The translations under genes were made by a program, and so were the position numbers. A stretch of DNA of 64,000 nt from Cinchona pubescens (lineage: Eukaryota; Streptophyta; Magnoliopsida; Gentianales; Rubiaceae), in the NCBI GenBank assembly GCA_025175665.1, contig JANKKI010000123.1, forward strand, positions 6,042,501 through 6,106,500. The letters run 5' to 3'. Positions within the stretch are counted from its first letter, which is position 1; the number at the start of each line of letters is the position of its first letter. The notes below the pieces were generated by a model, which was not told the origin of the DNA, ran no database searches, and was given only the letters and a program-made list of their open reading frames with translations. Positions 36,481 through 45,798 of this stretch are shown one piece after another.

Positions 36481-36661
36481 CGATGGCCAACTGAGCGTAC
36501 TATTCGGACATTGGAGGATATGTTGTGAGCATAACCAGCTCAGTGGATATCATAAAAGCCCGGCTCAAATTTATCAGAGCATTTCACATAAGCCAAAAGC
36601 TCTCACAACCCATATCATATGGTTATAGTGAGTCTTCACTTATGATGTCAAAAGTTCTACA

Positions 36662-36799
36662 CTCTCTTATACACATTTAAAGATTGGGATGAAGTTGGTG
36701 AGAGATCCTTGGAGGGCCCAGATTTGATTCAGCAATGATTGATAAGATTGCTATTGTTCGCGAATTTGAAAGCGGCTGTCTCTTATACACATCTAGATG
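36662..36799. other. Nextera adapter remnants
   Basis: CTCTTATACACAT lies at 36662-36676 (degenerate beyond that). CTGTCTCTTATACACATCT plus AGATGA occupies 36776-36799. The second is in frame and gives the false peptide VSYTHLD at the start of the next ORF. Confidence 0.93.
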
Positions 36800-37280
36800 A
36801 TCGCAAGAGAAAGCCAATGGAGTTTGCGGTTTCATATAAAGTGTATGTGAAAGTATCGCCGACTAAAGGGGTAGCTAGGTTTGGGAAAGGTGGAAAGTTG
36901 AGTCCACGCTATATAGGCCCCTATGAGGTGTTGAACAAGGTTGGTGATTTGGCATACCAATTGGCTTTGCCTCCGGAGTTGTCTAGAGTTCATAATACCT
37001 TCCATGTCTCTCAGTTGAGGAGGTATATCCCTGATCCCTCTCATGTGTTGAGCCATGAACCTTTAGTAGATCGGGAGGACACGACATACGAGGAGGTTCG
37101 GAGAGGATCTTGGATCGACAAGATAAGACATTGAGGAATAAAGTTATCCCCTACGTGAAGGTTTTATGATCTAGATCATAAAAACGAGAAGTACCTGGGA
37201 GCTTGAGAGCCTCATGAGATCGAAGTATCCAGCTTTATTTGCTTCGTGATTTCGTAAATTTCGAGGACGAAACTTTATGG
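36797..37280 (+). pseudogene. Integrase C-terminus and degenerate chromodomain region of element 3
   Basis: After the adapter the frame gives DRKRKPMEFAVSYKVYVKVSPTKGVARFGKGGKLSPRYIGPYEVLNKVGDLAYQLALPPELSRVHNTFHVSQLRRYIPD, the GPY/F module and linker of chromoviral integrases. LRNKVIPYVKV-like sequence after the stop (37132-37160) is the expected position of a chromodomain. A 25-base palindrome centred on CTAG (37161-37185) breaks it. The chromodomain call is therefore from position and fragments only. Confidence 0.78.
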
Positions 37281-37296
37281 TTTAAGGGGGGTAGAA
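37281..37296 (+). other. Polypurine tract of element 3
   Basis: TTTAAGGGGGGTAGAA abuts the TGTGAAACCC start of the 3' LTR. Confidence 0.88.
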
Positions 37297-38169
37297 TGTG
37301 AAACCCAGTATTTTACTAGCCTTGTTCTTTGATTTTTTAACTGGTTTAAAATGTTTTTCATATTATTTTTAGTCATAAAGTACTTCAACTTATTCGTTTT
37401 TCAATTCGGCAAATTTTTCGGTTTACGCGATTTTTCGGTAAACGGGTCAAAAATTGGACTAAGTGTAATTATACACATCTAGTGGTGTGTAAGTGTTGTA
37501 TGATGGCTGAATCATTCAAAAAAAATGTTAATTTAGTAGCAAAAATTAGTTTTTGGGTTAAATAGTCAACTTGGAGACTATTTGGTCAAATGGGGAACTA
37601 TTTGGGTCAACCTTGGAATCTTTTTAGTCTTCTTCTTGCTTTGTTTCTTCCTCATTTCTCCTAGCTGCTGGCCGAAACTCTCTTCCCCATTTTCCCCCAA
37701 AATTTTCTTGGATATCAAGTATAAATCACTTGGAAGGTAAGATTTTATGTATTTTAGCACTTTATGGCTTATGGGCTTTATGTACTAGACATCCAAGCTT
37801 TAATTTCAAGTTTTGTAGGATTCTTTATGGCTGAAAATAAAACCCTCTTTGCAGCCTTATATGTTATGATTTATGTATGTTATGGGTTGTTTTTAGTGTT
37901 TTGGAGGTTGGGAAGTGATTGGGGTTGATTTTTAACAACTTTCCACGGTTAGATTACATATTTTAAGATTATGAGTTGGGGTTTTGTCTTCCATATGTGG
38001 CCCTAGAGTGTTATGCTATGAATGCTTATGTCTATGCATATAATGATGTTTTAAGAGTGTTTTAAGGTTAGTTTGGATAGGAAGCATGTTTGAATCATGC
38101 GTGTGGCTAATCGCAAATTAAAAATCATTTGGTAGTAAAGAGGAATTCCACCCATAGGTTGTTGCTCTA

Positions 38170-38207
38170 CCTGTCTCTTATACACATCTAGATGTGTATA
38201 AGGGACA
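38170..38207. other. Nextera junction adapter, complete (one mismatch)
   Basis: CTGTCTCTTATACACATCT plus AGATGTGTATAAGGGACAG. The minus-strand ORF across it reads PYTHLDVYKRQ, the translated adapter. Confidence 0.97.
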
Positions 38208-39064
38208 GCAATAGTACCCAAACTGTCATACCTCCACAAGGAATGGTAACTATTGACTACAAAATCCATAGTACTATGCTCCCATTTAGAATCTGGTTGA
38301 GTTGCCTCCGAGATCTTTTTCGGTTTTTGAGGAAAACTGAGCTTATTATCTCCTAATCTAGCTGTAATACGAATTTGAGGGGTTAACTAAGTGTTTTGAC
38401 TGGGGTTTTAGGTGTCAAAGTACCTAAAACAGGTATAAGAGGACTCTTAGAAGAGATGTAGAAGTTAAAGAATGACTAGGGAAGCGTGTCGTTTTCTATC
38501 TGATTAGCGTCGTTTTCGCTTCCCTAGTCATTCTTTAACTTCTACATCTCTTCTAAGAGTCCTCTTATACCTGTTTTAGGTACCACGCCACCTACCGCCG
38601 GCGATCGCGTTCTGTGATCATTTATGCAGTTTTTGCTTTGATAGGTGGGTAACATAGACCCTCTTCCACTTGTATTTTGTTTAAAACTTTCGAAATATGT
38701 TTGGATGGATTTTAGAATGTGTATGATGTTTGGAACTGCACTATTTTACCAAGTTTTGGAACTATTACATATGAAATCGGGACCAAGCTATTTTATGTTA
38801 ATCAATTGATATGTTTGCAAACTCTTTTGATATGAAAGCATTTTATGACTGTTTTGGCTCATAGGTGACCTAGGTATATAATTTTGGATGTGTTTGGAAA
38901 TGTTTGATTTGGGGAGAACCGGTTCTATAGTCATCCATGGGACGCCATGGTGATGCTATGATTATGAACTATTTGATCGGGGTCTTGTGATGGGATAACT
39001 TGACCTCCGTGTCGACTAGTAGGTGTGGTAGATTACTAGATCTCGGCTAGTATCTGATCTACAC

Positions 39065-39096
39065 CTGTCTCTTATACACATCTAGATGTGTATAAG
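39065..39096. other. Nextera junction adapter, partial
   Basis: CTGTCTCTTATACACATCT plus AGATGTGTATAAG lies in the 3' LTR of element 3. Confidence 0.96.
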
Positions 39097-39776
39097 ATTC
39101 CGGATTGAACCTGTACTTGGATTTGTTCGCTATGCTTTGGCATACTATGTTTTGAAATGATTGGATCTTTTTGGCTATGTTTTGGACATGCCTGACGTTT
39201 AAATGGCATGATACATTTTAGAAACTGCTTCATGACTATAGGTTTTCACAAATGTTATTATCTTTATGTTTTTTTTATATCGAAATGCTTGGCCCCATTT
39301 GAAGAGCTTTTATGTTATCCACTGAGCCCCATTTGAAGAGCTTTTATGTTATCCACTGAGCTAGTTATGCTCACCCCATCAAAAGATCATTAAAATTTTT
39401 CAGAAACCTAACCAATTTTTTACTTATCACCGCGTTAGCAGCTTTTAGATTTTCTCCAGATTCCACATTACTGGTAGGACTCTGCGGATAACCTTCCAAG
39501 CTTCTCTTTTGTTTGGAGAGGGGTAGTGTACTTAGATAGGTTTTGTATTGATGAACTTTGTTTTTGTTGTAACATCTTTTGTACTAAGAAGAAATTTTGT
39601 AATTCGTATTTTTTGTGTAAAATGAAATATTCGGTTTTATAGTTAAGAAATGGTTTGATGGTTCTATTACATTGCGGTTAAGTTTGTTGCTCTGTTCGTT
39701 TGTGCCTTGCGCTTTGGGCCGGTGTACCATTAGCGCGGCGTGTTACGGCTCCTAGTTTTTGGGGCGTGACAATGTG

Positions 39777-40200
39777 CGTGCGAGTTACTTTTGGAATTGA
39801 AGTTTCTGGACGCAGCGCACATGAGCTGCACAGCTCCAGGGCATGTGCGCTGGCTTCCTCCACTATGCTCCGCCTTCGGCTTTGATTTTCACCTTGATTC
39901 TTCCTTTATTTGGAAATATGTAAAACGCAAAAGTTGTAGAACTACCCCTTATCTTTCCAATTCATCTTGAATCACCTCAATTGAAGCTCGGGATCAAAAG
40001 TTATGCTTGAAATTCAAAATAGTATCTGGAATGACTTCGTACTCGTGCATGTCTCGTACCAAACATTTTCTTTCATCATTTTGCATCCTTTTCAACTCTT
40101 TTTCACTGTAACCCTACAAAAACTGAGAATAACCAAATTAAGCTCAATAATAACTCAAATCTTGCTTACAACACATAAAAACGTGGTAATTGACACATCA
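39777..40200 (-). repeat. 5' LTR of element 4, distal part
   Basis: The rest of the LTR lies beyond element 3. On the minus strand it begins TGATGTGTCAATTACC at 40200. The GCGC/CATGTGCGC patch at 39805-39850 continues that at 30300-30400. Confidence 0.8.
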
Positions 40201-40205
40201 AATAT

Positions 40206-42758
40206 AGTACAATTATGAACTTATCAGTTCCTTACAAATATACTTGTATATATACTTATCTGATTTTAGAAATGTTGTGGAGCAAATCTCAGCTTTTATA
40301 TGGCAGTCAAATTTTGTAATCAAGTAAGCATTATAAGGAACAACCCATCTGTTATCTAACCAACAATTTTTAACTTTCACGTTAGCATCATTGTTTCTCC
40401 TTCTATATATTGGATATGCATTAGTTGTTTGTCGAGTTTCTGGACAAAATTTTTTTAAATATGAGCATCTACCATTTTTTTTTTCAGACAAACACTAGAT
40501 GGATCAATCTTACCACATGGACCATGTAACATATGTTTAACAACCGTCATGTATAAATGGGGATATCTGTTTTTATCTGGTAGCTCAGCTAAAACTATTT
40601 TGTCATATTCTTTTGGCCTAAACATCTTATATTGTGGTTTCAAAATTAGAAGAAAGTGAGCATGTGGAAGGCCCCTTTTTTGGAATTCTGAAACATAAGT
40701 TTAAGCTGCTACCTCACCAAATATATTATTCTTGTATAGCTCAAATTTCAATTCCTCTAGTTTAGCATGGAAAACTCTTAATTCAATTAAATCTAGTCTA
40801 TTCTGTACTTCTTATTTATTTGTTAAATGTTCCTGATCTCTGGCCAATTAGGATTACATGTCATACTTAAAAAGATATCAGGTTTTTCGTATTTCTACAC
40901 TAATGTCATGGCATCTATATATTTATTCTTCGTATTTCTTGGTCCCCCAATGAAGCTCTTAGGTAATATAATTCTATGTCCTACTTTTGATCTCTCGATT
41001 TCTCCTAAAGCTATTGCGTAAACAATTCCTTGTAGAAATTCATTTCTTATGTCTTCTTGTTGTGATCTAAAGAAATCCAGTCTTTGTGTTTCAAGTTTGA
41101 CACACATGTCTACTATATAGTTTTGGATTAAGCGAGCAAAATGTAATATAAAAGAACGATCATTATCTCTAATTTGAAGTTTATAAGCATGGTATTCTCT
41201 ATGGGAGACAAAATTTGGATCATCATCCAGTTTAACCATGGCTATTTGCACATAAAAGGCAAATGATTTAATAATATTAAATAAGATTATTTATTAAATA
41301 TATTATAGTACAAAATAAACAAATGTCCTTATATAATAAATTGGCCATCATGTTCTCTCTGAAGTAGTTGATCAGCGTTGGAAACACTACTAGGGGATAT
41401 TAAAGCTTCTATATTTCTCTTTCTCTTCCCTCTACTGTTAGGATATTTAATTCCATTTTTCAATATGCCTTGGTTCTATCCAAGTTCATCATGAGGGAAT
41501 ATCAAAGGTTATTAAAAAGGATCATAATAGCCATAGTAATATTGAACTTGTTTAGAGTGACCACCATGAGTATAAACTTGAATATTTCTACAGCTAGTTT
41601 CTCCATTGTCTTCCCTTTCAAACCATAAAGCGGCTATTTGTGACACAGTAGGCTTGTTATATACTTTTTGATCAATTCTTAGTTTAGTACGAAGGAAAAT
41701 TTGGTAGTTGTCCAAATTCCGGACAGTACCTAAGTTTTAAAAAAATTTGGCATAAGGATTTTGTTCAAAGACTTTCATGATTTTAGAAAGAACAGTTTAT
41801 ATTCTACCAATCTAGGACAGGCATGCAAAAGATTAAATAGCTCATGATTAGTATCATGAAAATAGAATTGTAGATTATTATAGTAATTTTTTTTTGGTTC
41901 CAAATCATTTATGAAATGATAGACTTGCCCCTAAACTCTAAATGTATAGATTCCCTTATTTCTGTTTGCTAAATTTTTATCACACTTAATACCTAAGGAG
42001 CTAAATGCAAGATAGTTGTCATATGTTCTTATTATTCCTCTAAATGCTTTAGCCTCCTTTGATGATGATGTTAATAATTCCTTGATAATGTCTGGTATTT
42101 CATTGGTAGCTAATGTTATGTCACCATTTGAACAACAAAAGTTTGGTGTTTCATAAGTAAATTTTTTTGCACCACAATGTAGGCAATCAGTTTGGCAGGG
42201 AAGAATAGTAGGTGTGTCAGGGATTGAATCTAGCAATTCCCTTCCTCTTTTGATGGCAGAAGAACCATTGATCTTTGTAGCTGGGGTTGGACTGTCCCTT
42301 TTTTTCTTATACATGAAGTTTGTTCTTAATTTTTTTTCCTTTCGCCTTAGTATAGCCTCTTTTCTATATTGTGATTTGCTTTGAGTGTTAAAGTTACGCA
42401 AAACAGATATGGGAAGGTTTGGTGAAGTTACATAAGAGTTCCTAAGAGATTGCGAAGAGCTTTCTCCAAAAGGCAAGTAATCAGAATGTCTCATGTATGT
42501 AGCACAATTAATAACATAATTGAGTGCATAAGGTTGTCTCTGTAATATATGAGCATCAACTAATAGCTCGAAAGTTTGAGACATTATAGTCGATTGTTGA
42601 ACATTTAAAACTACTATAGAGGAACAATAGTTTGTTAAAAGACCTTTATCATTTTGAGTTTTTCCTATACCCTTACATGAGGTTGGAGTAGACGTAGAAC
42701 TTTGATCACTGCTGCATTTTGTCAGCAAGCCAGAACAGGACATGTTACCATGTAGCAA
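40206..42758 (-). pseudogene. Helitron Rep (rolling-circle initiator) N-terminal part, degenerate
   Basis: Helitron Rep nicks and joins single-stranded DNA in rolling-circle transposition. Minus-strand pieces are collinear with plant Helitron proteins: 41931-42758 (N-terminal region with CLHCGAKKF), 41512-41715, 40895-41251 (HREYHAYKLQIRDND, IQNYIVDMCVKLETQRLDFFRSQQEDIRNE), then RGLPHAHFLLIL at about 40640-40680, the HUH metal-binding motif. It ends with CPETRQTTNAYPIYRRRNN and DKYIYKYICKE, the two-Tyr nicking region (40213-40491). The helicase half is missing; sequence ends where the LTR of element 4 begins. Stops and gaps separate all parts; some gaps may be introns. Confidence 0.85.
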
Positions 42759-44700
42759 GTAAGATTCTCTAACTTAGTGTTCAGCTTTGAACTATTTTTC
42801 TTTTTTTCGTTCTTAAGTTATGTTTTTTGTTTGTCTTTATTATGCTGAGTATGAGGAGAAAAAGAAACTCATTGGAAAGTAAATTAAAGTTTTCATCAAA
42901 CTCTTTAGCAAAGTCAACAATTGAAAAGCAAATGTAAAGAATATGTGGAATGAGCTTAAAGTAATAGACATTATATTAAAGCCAGAGATTATGATGATTG
43001 TAGCAAAACAAAAGCAAGTGTAATGAACATTCATACAAAACAAGAACAGTTAACAACTATAAAAAACCAAAAGTAACACAACTTTCTTAAAAATTAAGTA
43101 TTATCATGACTATTGAAATAGAAAATCATATAAAGGTAGCATTCACTCAAAGAAAAAAACAGTTGGCATATTACCAAACATGCATGGAATTGAACCCTAA
43201 AAAACAAAGAATTTTCTAATGATTGACATACCTTGGTTAGAGACAAAGAAGGTAAAGGTTTGTAGCATCTAAATCGTACAAGATATGTTTAAAGCATAAC
43301 TCAGTAAATAGCAAAAATAGAGTCTCAAAAGATGTATAGGGGAAAAAGGCAAAACATTAAAATTTCATAAAAAAATTTCAGAACTACAGAGTACGTATGC
43401 ATTAATTCATCATAAATTCATAGACTTGAGGTTGTAAAGGACTGTTGTGCATGCACAATTGAGAAAGGAAAAAATAGGGAAAAAGACTCACCCAATAGAA
43501 ATAAGAACCAGCGATTTGAAGATGCTTAGACTCACCCAATAGAAATAAGAACCAGTGATTTGAAGATGCTTAGTGTTTTTTGCCCTTGAATGAAAAATTA
43601 GTTCTTATTTGTTTAAAAAAAAAGGTAATAAAAATGCACCAATTCTGGGAGGAATGGTAGGAAGAACTGGGTAAAGGAGTACAATAGTGGTTGTTGAGGC
43701 ATGGTAAAGTCAACAAGAAATTTTGAAAGCTGAAGCCCGATGTTTTTGGAGAATCGAGAAGAAGAAAAAGGAACAGAAGGCAAAAATAGGAGATTAGGAT
43801 TCATTATGGGGAGTTAATCTAATCTTAAAATTGCAAGAATTCAAAGGTTAGCATCGTTTGTATTTAAATCAAACCACAAATAGAGCATCAAAGAGCTTGA
43901 AAGATAGGCTAGCCTAAAAAGGCTAAATAAGGGATTGTATGGGTTAGCTATTTTGTAGCCTATAATGAAGCCTATAAGCCAAGTAGAAATTGCTGTGTCC
44001 AAGCCATGTGGAAGACATAATGCCTAAGCTATCCCTAAACAGTGTGATAATATTTAGTAGGAAATGGTATATTTGGTCATTATATGCATTGGAAAGCTGA
44101 TAAGGTTGTATTGACATAGAGTAAGGGGGAAAATTTGACAAGTATAGCCTCAAACTCACCTAACAAATAAGGGAGGAATAACGGGCAAGATGAGTCATTT
44201 TGCACATGTCTCTCCTCTACATAAGCAGTCACATCAACAATCAATGCCAAATGACAATGAATGAAGATTTTAAACTTTTTATCTAATTATTAGATACATC
44301 CAAAACTCACAGCTGGGACCAACTCCACCGTGTGGCGTTGGGCTACAAACAAAGCCCTGTATGGATTGTTTTTTTGTTCATTTTTTATCATTTTTTACTT
44401 TACTATTTATACTTTTATAAAATATTTGTTTGGTCAACAAAAATTTTTTTGGTCAACTTCTTTTATTTTTTTTCAAAAATACTATTCATTATTTATACAA
44501 TTCAAATTTTTCTTTAACTATTCATTACTTATACAATTCAAATTTTTCTTTCTCTATCCATTACTATTCAATCAATTATTTTACTATTCGTCTATACGCA
44601 TATTATACTATTCACATATATTAGCATTAAATTTTTTTTATATTATCCATTACTATTCATTGGTCTAAATTTTTTTTGGGCAAAGAAAAAATGAAAATAT
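42759..44700. other. AT-rich region upstream of the Helitron remnant, no gene
   Basis: There is an exact-looking 44-bp tandem duplication at 43485-43572 (units start GACTCACCCAATAG, one substitution). Otherwise the region is low-complexity A- and T-rich sequence. ORFs at 44330-44668 are Phe/Tyr-rich translations of T-runs, not genes. The Helitron 5' end (TC terminus) should lie here but I could not place it. Confidence 0.5.
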
Positions 44701-44905
44701 AAGTTCGAACTTTCGAACCTAGGTTTTGAAGTCCAAAGTTTAGGTGAGAAAATAGAGTTTAAAATAGTATATAAGGTTCGAACTTTCAAACTTAGGTTCG
44801 GGAGTTCGAAATCTAGGCGGAAAAATAGAGTTTAAAATAGTATATAAGGTTACGAGAGACTTTCGAACCTGAGTTAGAGAATTCGAACTATGGACAGAAA
44901 AGTGT
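44701..44905. repeat. Tandem repeat, about 73-bp unit, three copies
   Basis: Units begin near 44701, 44773 and 44847, each with TTCGAACTTTC-like and AGAGTTTAAAATAGTATATAAGG segments. The third is diverged. TTCGAA palindromes recur throughout. Confidence 0.8.
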
Positions 44906-44907
44906 AA

Positions 44908-45390
44908 ATTTTAAATTATATTTTTATTTTGTATTAAATAAATACATGTTTAACATACACATATAGACATATTTCATTTTTAAAATTCGAAATTCAAACG
45001 ACGAACAGCTAACTACCTTTGCATGTGGTTTTAATACTTGATTTGATGGTATAAAAAAAGTGAACGAAATTATATATTTTGATATTAATAATTTTATTTA
45101 AATTTTGTCTACGTATTTTGTCTTTTAGTGCACAAAATACTAAGTAATTTTTAAATTGTATTTTTTATTTTATATTAAATAAATACATATTAGCATACAT
45201 GTATGAGTATATCTTATTTTTTAAAATTTGAATTTCAAACGACGAGAAGGCAACTACGTTTGTGTGTGGTTTTTAATACTTGATTTGATGGTGTGAAAAA
45301 AAAAAGTGAACGGGATTATATATTTTGATATTAGTAATTTCGTTCGACTTTCACGTACGTTTTTTGTCTTTATAGTACACAAAAAATACT
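44908..45390. repeat. Tandem duplication, about 240-bp unit, two diverged copies
   Basis: The segment TTAAATTATATTTTTATTTT...AAATAAATACAT...TCAAACGACGA...TACTTGATTTGATGG...TATATTTTGATATTA...TTTGTCTT recurs with a period of about 240 bp (start points 44911 and 45151). Confidence 0.85.
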
Positions 45391-45798
45391 ATCCAAACAT
45401 TTGTTTACAAAAATTATTTGCATTATTTACAATTCAAACATTTATTAAATTATTCACATTTTTTTATTATTTACCACATCACTTAAATAATTACTAAAAT
45501 AATATACCAAAATAATATTTCAAATAATACAAAGGCTACAATTATTCTCTTTCTTTTCTTCATTTCTCTCCAAATCCATCCAAACTGGCTACAACCAGAA
45601 ATCCATCCAAACTGGCTACAACCAGAATAGATTTTGACCCATACCACTTGAGCTAACTCTAACAGTGACTTGACTATTTTTACAAGCAAAGACCATTTTG
45701 TTATCAATACAAGCCTTCATTGAGATGAAAGAAGTCTTGTCCTGAATCTCAACTGTAGCCTGCCTCCAGAACTCGGAGAGCCAGAGTAAAACGGAGAA
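45391..45798 (+). promoter_or_regulatory. ARP2 5' flank and leader
   Basis: This AT-rich stretch ends in a GC-richer leader (45710-45798) before the ATG. A 27-bp unit, ATCCATCCAAACTGGC..., is repeated directly at about 45573-45599 and 45600-45627. No TATA box was convincingly placed. The start codon context is GGAGAAATGGAC. Confidence 0.5.

Larger units (their letters stand above)
30413..39771 (+). mobile_element. Tekay/Del-type chromovirus (element 3), nested in LTR of element 4; assembly damaged
   Basis: 5' LTR, PBS TGGTATCAGAGC, gag with CCHC knuckle, protease, RT, RNase H, integrase, C-terminal region, PPT and 3' LTR occur in the order of Tekay/Del chromoviruses. ATGTG flanks it exactly (30408-30412, 39772-39776). 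The internal part is riddled with Nextera junction adapter copies and inverted fragments, so its reading frames cannot be trusted. Confidence 0.93.
37297..39771 (+). repeat. 3' LTR of element 3, assembly-damaged
   Basis: It runs from TGTGAAACCC to GGGGCGTGACA, then target duplication ATGTG. Adapter copies lie at 37471-37482 (fragment), 38170-38207 (whole, one mismatch) and 39065-39096. An inverted integrase fragment follows the second (38208-38320), and a 67-bp inverted repeat sits at 38420-38583. These explain its extra length over the solo LTR. Confidence 0.88.
25942..40200 (-). mobile_element. Ty3/gypsy element 4 (minus strand), truncated in RT, LTR split by element 3
   Basis: Read on the minus strand: LTR from 40200, interrupted by element 3 (30413-39771), LTR end at about 29295, primer site, gag, linker, protease and RT. 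Sequence stops at 25942 shortly after the catalytic FMDD box, so RNase H, integrase and 3' LTR are missing. Gag and protease types place it in the Athila/Tat group. It lies beside Helitron sequence at 40201. Confidence 0.88.

Noticed and set aside
32451..39096. Natural Tn5-like bacterial transposon ends
   Set aside because: The sequence is the hyperactive mosaic end in the head-to-head junction form specific to mate-pair kits, with no transposase, no 9-bp duplications and many copies in one plant repeat.
44330..44668. Phe/Tyr-rich possible membrane protein
   Set aside because: It is low-complexity T-rich DNA open in several frames, without conserved features.
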